In this document: in pieces, positions 26,831-34,933 of the stretch
How the letters are laid out: the number at the start of each line of letters is the position of its first letter
How positions within the stretch are numbered: position 1 is the first letter of the stretch
Assembly (NCBI RefSeq): GCF_947487575.1
Contig: NZ_CANKXG010000002.1
Coordinates: forward strand, 231,179 to 295,178
DNA from: an uncultured Algibacter sp.
GTDB taxonomy: Bacteria > Bacteroidota > Bacteroidia > Flavobacteriales > Flavobacteriaceae
Direction: 5' to 3'
Length of the DNA: 64,000 nt
Notes under the pieces: model-generated
The model's input: only the letters and a program-made list of their open reading frames with translations
Told to the model about the DNA's origin: nothing
Databases searched by the model: none
Made by a program: the position numbers and the translations under genes

Positions 26831-27469
26831 TCAAACCTCTTGTTTTAAAATTTTTATATGTCGTTTTAAACGTTCAATGTCAATTTCTAAAGTACCATTA
26901 TAAACACCACGTATATATCCTTCTTTATCGACTAAAACAAAGTTTTCAGTATGAATGAAATTGCTTTCGTCTTGTGTTTTAGTGAAGTCTTCATCAGCGA
27001 AATAGCCTTTTCTTGCCATGCTATAAAGTTCGTCTTTATCACCCGTAACTAAATGCCATTTATCAGGATTCACATTATTTTCTAAACCATATTCTTTTAA
27101 TAAAGGAACTGAATCTCGCCATGGCATTACTGTATGAGATAGCAATAAAATCTCATTATCGTTTTTATAAGTCTCTTGAAGTTCACTCATATTTTTGGTA
27201 AGCTTTGGACAAATCCCTGGGCAGCTTGTAAAGAAAAAATCTGCTATGTATATGTTGTTTTCAAAAGTGGAATTGGTAACAATCTCTCCATTTTGGTTTA
27301 CAAAAGAGAATGATGGTATTTTATGCTTTGGCGCATCCCATTCTGGTGTGAAATCTGCAGAATTAAAATAAGGTAAAGATGTAATTGGATGCATACCTTT
27401 CTTTTCTTTACACGACCAAAAAATCATCAATATAAAAAAACCTATAAGTTTCAAATTAATATTCATCAT
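26831..27469 (-). CDS. SCO1/SenC family copper-chaperone lipoprotein (second copy)
   Basis: A 212-residue paralogue of 291-929, with lipobox IFWSC (Cys20), copper site CPGICP (Cys83, Cys87) and His173 in NFIHTENF. The opening HKIPSFSFVNQNGE is the usual SCO start. It is the last gene of a minus-strand operon behind the ECF-type promoter at 29005-29034, after a YHYH protein and a YwqK-like lipoprotein. That setting suggests a stress or metal-handling role rather than routine oxidase assembly; this is inference. A second ATG one codon in is an equal start candidate. Confidence 0.88.
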   Translation of the reverse strand: MMNINLKLIGFFILMIFWSCKEKKGMHPITSLPYFNSADFTPEWDAPKHKIPSFSFVNQNGEIVTNSTFENNIYIADFFFTSCPGICPKLTKNMSELQETYKNDNEILLLSHTVMPWRDSVPLLKEYGLENNVNPDKWHLVTGDKDELYSMARKGYFADEDFTKTQDESNFIHTENFVLVDKEGYIRGVYNGTLEIDIERLKRHIKILKQEV

Positions 27470-27481
27470 TCTTTTAAAAAT

Positions 27482-28051
27482 CTATTTAACCTCATTGCTA
27501 TTAACTGTTACGGTATAGCACTTTTTTAAACCAATTAAGCCAAAACGTTCGCCATTTATCACCTCATAATTTGCTTTAAGAGTGCCATCATTTTTCCACA
27601 TACGCTGACTTCCTAATTCTTTTCCAGCTACATAATTAAAGTCTCTAAAAATCTGACCTGATTTATACCATTCTTTCACAACACCGTGAAACTCCCCCTT
27701 TTCATTAAAATGATATTCAAACTTAGGAGTTCCATCTTCCCACCATGACTTATGTATACCTGTTTTAAATCCTTCTTTATAAAATCTTTCTATAGACTTA
27801 CTTCCATTTTTATACCATTGCTTTTCATAACCGTGCTTCTTACCATTAACATATTCAATTTTAGATTTTACTTTTTCAGCTTCAAAATAAGAAACTAAAA
27901 TACCTTCAAAATGAATTTCATTATAAAGTAAAACACCATTATCTAACTTCAGGTTCTCATCCAAAGCATCTACCATTTTTGAACCTGAAGATGTATTGCA
28001 ACTCAAAGTTATTAAACAAATAATGACGATATATAAATGCTTTAATTTCAA
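27482..28051 (-). CDS. YwqK-like (MORN-variant repeat) lipoprotein
   Basis: A 189-residue protein with lipobox TLSC (Cys18) and at least five short repeats of the W-x(2)-G form: KQWYKNGSKSIERFYKEG, KSWWEDGTPKFEYHFNEKG, KEWYKSGQIFRDFNYVAG and QRMWKNDGTLKANYEVING. These are MORN-2/YwqK repeats. Databases label such proteins as toxin-antitoxin system antitoxins, but no toxin gene is adjacent and the lipoprotein signal argues against that role. Its start codon abuts the stop of the YHYH gene, so the two are co-translated. Confidence 0.8.
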   Translation of the reverse strand: MKLKHLYIVIICLITLSCNTSSGSKMVDALDENLKLDNGVLLYNEIHFEGILVSYFEAEKVKSKIEYVNGKKHGYEKQWYKNGSKSIERFYKEGFKTGIHKSWWEDGTPKFEYHFNEKGEFHGVVKEWYKSGQIFRDFNYVAGKELGSQRMWKNDGTLKANYEVINGERFGLIGLKKCYTVTVNSNEVK

Positions 28052-28843
28052 TTAACGAGAAATATTTCCTTGTGTTCCAAAATAGCCATTACCGTTTATA
28101 TATGGGTCTTCGCTTGTAATATGATAATGATAAATCTCGTCAGGAAAGTCCGGAGTTACTCCAGTATGCCCATGATAAACATCTAAATCACTATTCGTTA
28201 TGATAACTCCATTTTCTACAGGACCATAAACTGGAAATCCGTCAGCCAATAATCCTAAAAAGGCATCATCTCCAAATTGATCTGTTAAATATGTAGGTTC
28301 TATATGATAATGATACTGACTTCTGCCTGTTGGATGTCCTAAATACTGATCGAAAGAATTAATTTCATTAGTTAAAGGCTGATCTGGACCAGCATACTGA
28401 TTAAAAAATACTACGCCATTTCTTGAAATACCAATTGGCCCAAGCGGTGTTGCTTGTTTATTTGTGGCTTCTTCTGGATTTAAGGTTATGGTAAAAACAA
28501 TGTTTTGTTCTGCTATTTCATTCGGGTTTTGACGAAAGCTTAAATTTGTACCATTATAGTCTTCATAAAGTGGATTATCGGTTGGCCAATACGGGCTTGT
28601 ATGATTTGGCAGATCTGCTGTCGTGAATGTTACAATATTTCCATTAACTGCATAAGATAATCCTGTGCCTTCAAATTTTGACAGTATACTGCTAATATCA
28701 TAATCTGTTTCATCCATAACCTCTTCTTGCTCCTCTACTTTCATGGTGTCAGAATCATCATTACTACTGCAAGACATAACAAAAAATAGCATTAACATAA
28801 AAGTACTTGATAATAGTACTGTTGATTTTATTAACTTTTTCAT
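28052..28843 (-). CDS. YHYH-domain lipoprotein
   Basis: A 263-residue protein with lipobox FVMSCSS (Cys25), an acidic linker, and the YHYH domain (about 60-255). Key blocks are GISRNGVVFFNQYAGPD, RSQYHYHIEP, LLADGFPVYGP and EIYHYHIT. The clustered His-Tyr motifs suggest a metal site; the family has no established activity. It shares its family with the gene at 29049-30158 but lacks EF-hands. Transcription probably starts at the ECF-type promoter 29005-29034, which also reads a 33-residue ORF. Confidence 0.85.
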   Translation of the reverse strand: MKKLIKSTVLLSSTFMLMLFFVMSCSSNDDSDTMKVEEQEEVMDETDYDISSILSKFEGTGLSYAVNGNIVTFTTADLPNHTSPYWPTDNPLYEDYNGTNLSFRQNPNEIAEQNIVFTITLNPEEATNKQATPLGPIGISRNGVVFFNQYAGPDQPLTNEINSFDQYLGHPTGRSQYHYHIEPTYLTDQFGDDAFLGLLADGFPVYGPVENGVIITNSDLDVYHGHTGVTPDFPDEIYHYHITSEDPYINGNGYFGTQGNISR

Positions 28844-28880
28844 GGGTTTCTTTTTCTTTAAATTTTGTTTTTAAACAATC

Positions 28881-28982
28881 CTATTTATTAAAACACAAAT
28901 AAATCATTAAAATATTTAATCCTAAAATAACAACAACTATGACTAAAAGTAGCTTTAACAATCTTTTTTGTTTTGAATTCAT
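28881..28982 (-). CDS. 33-residue small membrane protein (candidate)
   Basis: ATG at 28980-28982 and TAG at 28881-28883. The product begins MNSKQKRLLKLL, continues with one hydrophobic helix (VIVVVILGLNILMIYL) and ends CFNK. It starts about 23 bases after the -10 element of the ECF-type promoter 29005-29034 and precedes the YHYH gene. The positive-inside charge pattern and position support a real peptide; no homologue is recognised. Confidence 0.45.
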   Translation of the reverse strand: MNSKQKRLLKLLLVIVVVILGLNILMIYLCFNK

Positions 28983-29004
28983 GCTTATATATTTGGGCTA
29001 TTTA

Positions 29005-29034
29005 TTTAGATGCTCCTTTTTTAAAAAACTTGCG
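29005..29034 (-). promoter_or_regulatory. ECF-type promoter, YHYH-YwqK-SCO1 operon
   Basis: On the minus strand CGCAAGTTT (29026-29034), 12 bases, GCATCTAAA (29005-29013). It is one of five copies in the 28.9-35.6 kb region, all before genes of the cluster. Confidence 0.75.
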
Positions 29035-29048
29035 AAAAAAATCAAAAA

Positions 29049-30158
29049 TTATTCTCTTCGTCTTTGAATTCGATTTAATCTAGACATATTTTCTAACTCA
29101 GATTGGACTAAAAAACCGTCATTATTATTATCTATTTTTGAAAATTGAGATGCTAATGGCCCTCTTATTTCGGCTTTAGAAATTTTTTCATCATTATTTG
29201 AATTCATGCGCTCAAATAACTGAGTAATAGTTAGTCTACCTTTGCGCTCTTCTTGAATAACTTCTCCCATCAAACATCTACTTACATAAGGAAATTCATT
29301 AGTAACTAAATACATATACTTTCCATCAATAGCAATGCCGTTGCATTCATCTAAATCTCCTAAACCATCAACATATTCATAATCTGAAGTGTAGGTGCCA
29401 TCATGATGTCCATCAACTGAAATATCTCTTACATTTCGTCTCGTCTCATAAGTACAGGCCTCCCCCTTACGAGAACCTCCAATTAATTCATAACTAGGCT
29501 TATACGCACCAATTTTAGAAAAATACATTGGAAAACCATCATGAGCAAAACCAATATGAACCAAATCATTTCCTGAATCAAATTTTTCTATCACCGAAGT
29601 TGGTGCACCGTGGTAATGATACGCGCCTGTGGGCTGTACGTGTGCATTATTAAAATCTAACCCTAAATTAATCAACTCTTGGAAAGCCTCAACACGATAA
29701 TTCTCTCCGGTATCGCATGCCACAACCTCAGCAGTTCCAGGTTCAAATTTTACACCGTTTAATGCTACTCCTGGTTCTCTAACCCATTTAGGATTTCCAG
29801 TAAATTTTGGGTTTACAGGAAAACTATACGTTCGTTTTTGAGCAGAAATAGTATTTGGATTTCCTTTTCTTGGATATTCACCTGTTTTATGATTTGGCAA
29901 CGCATTAGTAACCATTTTTCGTGTTTTATCATTTACAATTACAGTTGTTTTAGTTCCAAAGTTTTCATCATTTAAACTATAGTCTCCAAAATAACCACTC
30001 AACTTTACCTCCTTTTTTTTGGAATGCGAATGTGAATTTGCGCCATGATAGTGCATGTCTTGGCTTTCGTGTGTATGTGCATTTGAACCTTTAAAACTAT
30101 TGCAACTTAGTACAACGATTATGGTAAAAACACTAAATATTACATATATTTTTTTCAC
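29049..30158 (-). CDS. YHYH-domain lipoprotein with C-terminal EF-hand pair
   Basis: A 369-residue protein with lipobox VLSC (Cys19) and a His-rich stretch (NAHTHESQDMHYHGANSHSH). The YHYH domain spans about 60-290 (GVALNGVKFEPGTAE, GAYHYHGAPTS, IGFAHDGFPMYF). Two EF-hand-like loops close it, NSNNDEKISKAE and DNNNDGFLVQSE. The His-rich segment suggests metal binding and the EF-hands calcium binding. It follows the EF-hand gene by 12 bases, so both come from the promoter at 30737-30767. Confidence 0.85.
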   Translation of the reverse strand: MKKIYVIFSVFTIIVVLSCNSFKGSNAHTHESQDMHYHGANSHSHSKKKEVKLSGYFGDYSLNDENFGTKTTVIVNDKTRKMVTNALPNHKTGEYPRKGNPNTISAQKRTYSFPVNPKFTGNPKWVREPGVALNGVKFEPGTAEVVACDTGENYRVEAFQELINLGLDFNNAHVQPTGAYHYHGAPTSVIEKFDSGNDLVHIGFAHDGFPMYFSKIGAYKPSYELIGGSRKGEACTYETRRNVRDISVDGHHDGTYTSDYEYVDGLGDLDECNGIAIDGKYMYLVTNEFPYVSRCLMGEVIQEERKGRLTITQLFERMNSNNDEKISKAEIRGPLASQFSKIDNNNDGFLVQSELENMSRLNRIQRRRE

Positions 30159-30170
30159 GATTTATTATAA

Positions 30171-30710
30171 TTAGTTTCTACTTTGAGGTTTTCTTCTTTT
30201 ACTTTCAGATAAAAACACCTTCAACTCTTCTAAACTAATTTGGCTATTCATATCTGTATCAATAGCTTTAAAATTCTTTAATATATGACGATTACGTTTA
30301 GAACTTAACTCTTCTTCGCTTAATAGTCCATCATCATTTTTATCTGCTTTTTTTATGATTTTTTCAGGTGAAACTTTTTTAGATTTCCCTTTCTCAAAGA
30401 AGGTTTCTAATTCTTCTAAAACTAAAAACCCATCATCATTTACATCGATTATATCAAAATTATCAGATAATTTACCTCTTTTAGCTTTACTCGCTTCTTC
30501 TTTACTAATCTTATCATCATCATTAGTATCTAACATTGCTAATATTCTGGATGCATCAGGTTTTTCGCGTTGTTGCTGTCCGCCTCTTTGGCCTCCATCT
30601 CTATTACCTTGCCCGTCTCTTAGTGGCCCTCCTTGTCTTTGAGCAAAAACACCTAGACATAAAAACATTGCAAACGCACTAATTACTATTTTAAAATTTT
30701 TGTTTATCAT
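30171..30710 (-). CDS. Secreted four-EF-hand protein
   Basis: A 179-residue protein with a signal peptide (cleavage probably after GVFA), a Gly/Arg/Gln-rich linker, and four EF-hand loops: DTNDDDKISKEE, DVNDDGFLVLEE, DKNDDGLLSEEE and the weaker DTDMNSQISLEE. It probably binds calcium outside the cytoplasm. It is the first gene of an operon with the YHYH/EF-hand lipoprotein and has its own ECF-type promoter. A role as a calcium buffer or scaffold for its partner is an inference. Confidence 0.85.
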   Translation of the reverse strand: MINKNFKIVISAFAMFLCLGVFAQRQGGPLRDGQGNRDGGQRGGQQQREKPDASRILAMLDTNDDDKISKEEASKAKRGKLSDNFDIIDVNDDGFLVLEELETFFEKGKSKKVSPEKIIKKADKNDDGLLSEEELSSKRNRHILKNFKAIDTDMNSQISLEELKVFLSESKRRKPQSRN

Positions 30711-30736
30711 GGTATTACTTTTTTACATTATATTTT

Positions 30737-30767
30737 TTTAGATGCTTTAATTTGATAAAAACTTGCG
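30737..30767 (-). promoter_or_regulatory. ECF-type promoter, EF-hand/YHYH operon
   Basis: On the minus strand CGCAAGTTT (30759-30767), 13 bases, GCATCTAAA (30737-30745), about 27 bases before the start codon. The spacer is one base longer than in the other four copies. Confidence 0.75.
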
Positions 30768-30777
30768 TTCTATAAAT

Positions 30778-30808
30778 AAAAAGCCTCGTGATTTAAACTA
30801 AGCTTTTT
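30778..30808 (-). terminator. Terminator after cotH-like gene
   Basis: AAAAAGC, 17-base interior with partial pairing, GCTTTTT plus more T. It lies just after the stop of the CotH gene on the minus strand. Confidence 0.55.
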
Positions 30809-30835
30809 TTAAAACCTACTAAATCTAACTATTAC

Positions 30836-32281
30836 TCATTCATTTAAATATGCATTTACTGCAGAAGTACGAGAAGACACATGGGTTTTCAACTGATTAA
30901 TCGCTACTTGAAAATCTGAACTAGAATTTAAAAACGTATACCCATCAATTTCAGATATTGCATAAGGCTCGATTAAAGCGGCATACAAATCGTAAAGTAC
31001 TTGAACACTACTAACATTAAAAGCACCATCAACAACCTCTTGAAGGTAGTTTTTGTATTTAGCTTTATATACTTCATCTTGATACATATTACCAATTATT
31101 GGCCATTCTGTAGTGTTTAAATCTGAAAAATCTAAGGCTAATGAACCTCCTCTTTTTCCATCTTGAAGTGCTTCATTATTATCCCAAGGAATCCAAGTTA
31201 ATTTGCTAGTATCTGGGTTATTGTAAAGAAAATAATTATGTGTCATACGTCCATAAGTATCCCAATTTTGAATGACAGTATTAACTGCTAAGTATTTTAA
31301 AAACACATCGGTATCAAAAACAGTTTCTAGATTTGCTCTCCAAGTATCAGCATCAGTGGTTCTTAAATCATCATTTATAATATTTAATAGTGCTTGAACA
31401 TCTGAAAAATCAGCTTCATCCTCATTCGTTTTCTTAACATATTCATCTTCACTAAAAGTTCCTGCCGCAAAACTGGCTGCATCGCCATCTGGCTTGTACA
31501 AATTGCCGTCATCATCAGCAAATTGTTCATCTATAACAGTATCATCAACTTCTTCAACCAAGGTATACAATCCAAAATATTGAGGACCATCACCATAATC
31601 AACATAAAGTGTATAAAATGCCGTATGCGAACCAACAAGCCCAGCATTTCTAAAAACATCGCCAGCAACTTTTTCGCGCAACATAGATCTATCATCATAA
31701 TTATTTTTAAGGCTTAATTTTTTAAATCCATAAAAACGTTGATTATCAATTTGTGGATAATCATCTTCAAACTCATCAAAATCTAATTTGAATGATAATT
31801 TTAAAATACCATTTCTCCAACTCGATTGTAAACTTGAGTTGCCTTTAAAACGAACGCCTACTCTATACCATTGTTTATCGTTATAAAACACCTCTGCTGG
31901 AACAAAAATTGGGTTTTCATCGGTTTCAACTAAACCTCCTCCGGGGCGGCCACCACCTGCACCAAAAGCGCCATAATTTGCTGCCATATCATCCAACATA
32001 CTTTGCCAACGCGTTTCTGTGATGACTATGTCTAGTCTTTTTACTGCATGGTCTTCAAAAACTTCATTAAAATTAGGATCTACATCTTTAGTGTGTGTTT
32101 CCGTTGTCCAATCCGTGGCTTCAAAATCTGTATCATCAATAGTAACTTCTTCCTGCTCTTCTTCCTCTTCCATTATTTCCTGTTCTGCTGTGTCGTCATT
32201 ACTACACCCAATAATCCATAATGCGAGAAATAGAAATATGGATGCTTTAACTACCGTTTTAATTGAATTTATTGTTTTCAT
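30836..32281 (-). CDS. CotH-kinase family lipoprotein
   Basis: A 481-residue protein with lipobox WIIGCSN (Cys26), a long acidic linker, and a CotH domain (about 75-460). Markers are VGVRFKGNSSLQ, FGLYTLVEEVDDTVI, the T-Y-G-R-M-T-H-N-Y-F stretch and LTWIPWDNNEALQDG. CotH proteins are atypical secreted kinases; in Bacillus, CotH phosphorylates spore-coat proteins on serine. Here it is anchored at the cell surface and probably acts on a co-secreted protein. A Gly-rich insert (FGAGGGRPGGG) lies near residue 100. The ECF-type promoter is at 32424-32453. Confidence 0.88.
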   Translation of the reverse strand: MKTINSIKTVVKASIFLFLALWIIGCSNDDTAEQEIMEEEEEQEEVTIDDTDFEATDWTTETHTKDVDPNFNEVFEDHAVKRLDIVITETRWQSMLDDMAANYGAFGAGGGRPGGGLVETDENPIFVPAEVFYNDKQWYRVGVRFKGNSSLQSSWRNGILKLSFKLDFDEFEDDYPQIDNQRFYGFKKLSLKNNYDDRSMLREKVAGDVFRNAGLVGSHTAFYTLYVDYGDGPQYFGLYTLVEEVDDTVIDEQFADDDGNLYKPDGDAASFAAGTFSEDEYVKKTNEDEADFSDVQALLNIINDDLRTTDADTWRANLETVFDTDVFLKYLAVNTVIQNWDTYGRMTHNYFLYNNPDTSKLTWIPWDNNEALQDGKRGGSLALDFSDLNTTEWPIIGNMYQDEVYKAKYKNYLQEVVDGAFNVSSVQVLYDLYAALIEPYAISEIDGYTFLNSSSDFQVAINQLKTHVSSRTSAVNAYLNE

Positions 32282-32322
32282 ATTTTTAGTTTTTTAATAT
32301 TATTTTCTTATTTGTTTTCAGA

Positions 32323-32397
32323 CTATTCAAAAGATTTTTTCGACATAAATCGCATGACTGCAGAAACTAATACTGTTGTTTTAAACCCTTTATTCAT
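32323..32397 (-). CDS. 24-residue peptide ORF upstream of cotH (candidate)
   Basis: ATG at 32395-32397 and TAG at 32323-32325. The product starts MNKGFKTTVLVSAVMRF and ends MSKKSFE. It begins about 27 bases after the -10 element of promoter 32424-32453, before the cotH-like gene. Basic, mildly hydrophobic composition and position are the only support; it could be a leader peptide or chance. Confidence 0.3.
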   Translation of the reverse strand: MNKGFKTTVLVSAVMRFMSKKSFE

Positions 32398-32423
32398 TTT
32401 TTTATTTTTTATTGTTATGAACT

Positions 32424-32453
32424 TTTAGATGCGTTCTCTTTTTTAAACTTGTG
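32424..32453 (-). promoter_or_regulatory. ECF-type promoter, cotH-like gene
   Basis: On the minus strand CACAAGTTT (32445-32453; one base from CGCAAGTTT), 12 bases, GCATCTAAA (32424-32432). The cotH start is 143 bases downstream, leaving a long leader that holds a 24-codon ORF. Confidence 0.7.
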
Positions 32454-32476
32454 CATCATTTTGTTAAATAAAAGCC

Positions 32477-32508
32477 AAAAAAAAGCCTCATGAAAATTCA
32501 CGAGGCTT
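32477..32508 (-). terminator. Terminator after the sulfatase gene
   Basis: On the minus strand AAGCCTCGTGAA pairs with TTCATGAGGCTT (one G-U pair), followed by a T run. It separates the sulfatase gene from the cotH promoter. Confidence 0.8.
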
Positions 32509-32528
32509 ATATTATTTAAACAAATTAC

Positions 32529-33857
32529 TTATTGCCTAATATCAATTAGTTTCGAAGTTAAATTATCCTTTACTGCACTGTTTTCATCACTTAAAGGCAA
32601 TTGATTTGTATTTAATAAATTGGGAGCTTCAAGAGGATTTACACTCAGATTGTAAAACGCTTCAGACCCATCATCAAAAAGAATATACTTATGCGTGGTG
32701 TTTCTAATCGTATAATCAGAAGCTATATCGCTACCTATTTCGGTATAGGCATATTCCCTTGAGTTAGTTGAACTGGCACTGGTAAACAGCTCTTTAAAAC
32801 TGTTACTATCATTAATGGTTGTTGAACTTACACCAGCAATGTTTGATATTGTAGCAAACAAATCTGTTGTACTAATAAGAGCATCTTCTGTTTGGTTCAT
32901 TCTTGTCACATTTTTTCCTGCAATTATCATCGGTACATTAACACCTCCTTGATAGACTGAGCCTTTAGCTCTACGAGAAGGGTAATCTTGAACAACCTTA
33001 TTAGGCGTACCATTATCACCAATAAAAATAATAATGGTATTATCTCTTTCTGCTTCAGTCATTGAATTAATAAGTCTGCCTATTTCGGTATCCATAGCTT
33101 CAATCATAGCCATGTAATAAGGTAAAGGGTTAGCATCTACACTTGCCTGATCTGATGGTAAGCCATCTTGATTATGCAAATCGTTTGGAGGCAAATGGAA
33201 TGGTGTATGCGGCGCATTATATGCTAACCATAAAAACCAAGGCTGTACTTGCTTACCTACCCAATCAATAGCCAAATCAGTAAATTTTGATGTTGTATAC
33301 GCATTAGAAGATGCCGTGACACCATTCTCGGTTAAACTCCAATTGGAATATGATCGCACACCTCCGCCTAGTATACCTGCATAATAGCCAACTCCCATAT
33401 TAGTAGGGTGATTAGCATCATTAGACAAATGCCATTTACCTATTACAGCGTGGCTATATCCAGTAGCGTTATTATCCAAGTGTTTTTGTAATGAGGTTTC
33501 AGAAATAGACATCCTATCATCAACATTCAACACATTTGTTCTAAAACCATATTTTCCTGTTAGTATAGTTCCTCTTGTTGGTGTGCATACTGGGTTAGAC
33601 CACACATTATTAAACGTTATGCCTGTATTAATTAAATGCTGCAAATTGGGCATATTAGGTTTAACAGTACCTAAATTATATCCTGGCGTAGCATCTAATC
33701 CCATATCATCAGCAATAATCAACAAAATATTTGGAGAATCACTATGCTGAGACATCTCATCATCTTTATCAGAATCCATTGATTCAACGTCATCATTTGC
33801 ACATGAAAATGAAATACTAAAAATTAATAAGTAAGCAATTTTAATTTTAAGGTTCAT
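32529..33857 (-). CDS. Type I sulfatase lipoprotein
   Basis: A 442-residue protein with lipobox SFSC (Cys19) and an acidic linker. The sulfatase domain has metal ligands in LLIIADDMG and the active-site motif CTPTRG. Cys91 there would be converted to formylglycine, in the extended context CTPTRGTILTGKYGFRTNV. IIFIGDNGTP and KWHL supply further metal and sulfate contacts. It would hydrolyse sulfate esters, typically on marine polysaccharides. Unusually, it sits in an ECF cluster with CotH and EF-hand genes, not in a polysaccharide-utilisation locus, and no SusC/D pair is present. Confidence 0.88.
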   Translation of the reverse strand: MNLKIKIAYLLIFSISFSCANDDVESMDSDKDDEMSQHSDSPNILLIIADDMGLDATPGYNLGTVKPNMPNLQHLINTGITFNNVWSNPVCTPTRGTILTGKYGFRTNVLNVDDRMSISETSLQKHLDNNATGYSHAVIGKWHLSNDANHPTNMGVGYYAGILGGGVRSYSNWSLTENGVTASSNAYTTSKFTDLAIDWVGKQVQPWFLWLAYNAPHTPFHLPPNDLHNQDGLPSDQASVDANPLPYYMAMIEAMDTEIGRLINSMTEAERDNTIIIFIGDNGTPNKVVQDYPSRRAKGSVYQGGVNVPMIIAGKNVTRMNQTEDALISTTDLFATISNIAGVSSTTINDSNSFKELFTSASSTNSREYAYTEIGSDIASDYTIRNTTHKYILFDDGSEAFYNLSVNPLEAPNLLNTNQLPLSDENSAVKDNLTSKLIDIRQ

Positions 33858-33936
33858 AAGGAGTTATAATTTAGTTTCTGTTTTTGACCTTGATTATTCC
33901 AAAAAGTTTAATCAATTAATTGAATAAAATGAATTT

Positions 33937-34470
33937 CTAATATCTAGGCGGTCGATTTCCATTTGGTCTATCTGGATGTTGCGGTCTATCTCTATTAGGT
34001 CTTCCTTCTGGCGGCGGTCCTTGTTCCCTTGAACCATGCCTTAACGCATCCTTTATAATTTTACTAAATTTTTCTTTTTGCTGGTCATTACATAACTCCC
34101 GAACTTGCTTAAAATGACGTAACACTTCTAAATCCTTAGCGGCCTCACTTTGTCCAATTAAATAAGCAAGAGCTTCTGTGTCTATATCCGTTAAAGAATC
34201 ATCAGATAACCCTTTAAACAAATCATCTTTCCAACCACGAATATCATCAGAAATACCACGCATTTTTCTACGATGTGTTCTAGTCAAAGCTCTAAACTCC
34301 TCTTTTTGCGCATCATCAAAACCAAGTTCCTTTCCCAAAAAAGCTATAGGAGGTTTCCGTTCTTGTAGCTCTTGTTCCTGTTCTCCACGTCCTAAATAAT
34401 TATAGAGAAAAAAACCATTCACAACAATTAAAAAGACAAGTAAAATATATAAGAGTAAATTTTTATTCAT
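33937..34470 (-). CDS. Periplasmic Spy/CpxP/CnrX-like sensor, membrane-anchored
   Basis: A 177-residue protein. The ATG at 34468-34470 gives MNKNLLLYILLVFLIVVNGF, a signal anchor; the frame extends 11 codons further, which adds nothing sensible. The exposed part is helical and charged, with LGFDDAQKEEFRALTRTHRRK and QLCND-like CNDQQKEKF, the layout of Spy/CpxP and of the CnrX metal sensor. It ends in a Pro/Arg/Asn-rich tail. Next to the anti-sigma and sigma genes, it probably tunes that pair in response to metal or misfolding. Confidence 0.75.
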   Translation of the reverse strand: MNKNLLLYILLVFLIVVNGFFLYNYLGRGEQEQELQERKPPIAFLGKELGFDDAQKEEFRALTRTHRRKMRGISDDIRGWKDDLFKGLSDDSLTDIDTEALAYLIGQSEAAKDLEVLRHFKQVRELCNDQQKEKFSKIIKDALRHGSREQGPPPEGRPNRDRPQHPDRPNGNRPPRY

Positions 34471-34567
34471 GAGATAGTTTTTATTATTTTTCAATGGACT
34501 CATGTAACATCCAATTATTATTAGTGCTTAAATTTTGAGTTTTTAACTTTGTATGTTTCATGTTAAA

Positions 34568-34885
34568 TTAATTTAAAATTGATGTCTCATCATTATAAAT
34601 TGATAATCCATAAGACTCAGCAAACTCACTCACATTTTCATCGTAAGAAGATGAGTCGTCAAGCTTAGTAAACGCAATCACATTTAAAACAACTACGCAA
34701 ACTAAAGTTGCTAATTGCAATTTAGGAGTAAACCAATTCCAAACTGTGCTTGCTTCTTCTTTTTCTGCAAATAAACGCTGCATGGTTTTATCCTTAAAAA
34801 AAGGAGACACGCTTACAGTTTCAATAGTATCCATGGCACTTAGCGTGCTATCTATTTTACTTTGTATGTTTTTATTTTTGTCCAT
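34568..34885 (-). CDS. Probable anti-sigma factor (single-pass membrane protein)
   Basis: A 105-residue protein with a cytoplasmic helical part (DKNKNIQSKIDSTLSAMDTI), a membrane helix (about 55-71, QLATLVCVVVLNVIAF) and a short acidic periplasmic tail (ENVSEFAESYGLSIYND). Size, topology and position, 48 bases after the ECF sigma gene and before the Spy-like gene, fit an anti-sigma factor. It has its own copy of the ECF promoter overlapping the end of the sigma gene. Confidence 0.75.
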   Translation of the reverse strand: MDKNKNIQSKIDSTLSAMDTIETVSVSPFFKDKTMQRLFAEKEEASTVWNWFTPKLQLATLVCVVVLNVIAFTKLDDSSSYDENVSEFAESYGLSIYNDETSILN

Positions 34886-34903
34886 TTTATGGTGTTATAT
34901 TAT

Positions 34904-34933
34904 TTTAGATGCATTTTTTTTTTAAAACTTGCG
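34904..34933 (-). promoter_or_regulatory. ECF-type promoter, anti-sigma gene
   Basis: On the minus strand CGCAAGTTT (34925-34933), 12 bases, GCATCTAAA (34904-34912). It begins at the base after the sigma stop codon, giving the anti-sigma gene extra transcription from the sigma factor it restrains. Confidence 0.75.

Noticed and set aside
27482-28051. Toxin-antitoxin system (YwqK 'antitoxin')
   Set aside because: No toxin-like partner is adjacent, and the protein has a lipoprotein signal and MORN-type repeats; the database label is not evidence of a TA pair.
32529-33857. Polysaccharide-utilisation locus around the sulfatase
   Set aside because: No SusC/SusD pair, glycoside hydrolase or polysaccharide lyase is nearby; the gene belongs to the ECF cluster by position.
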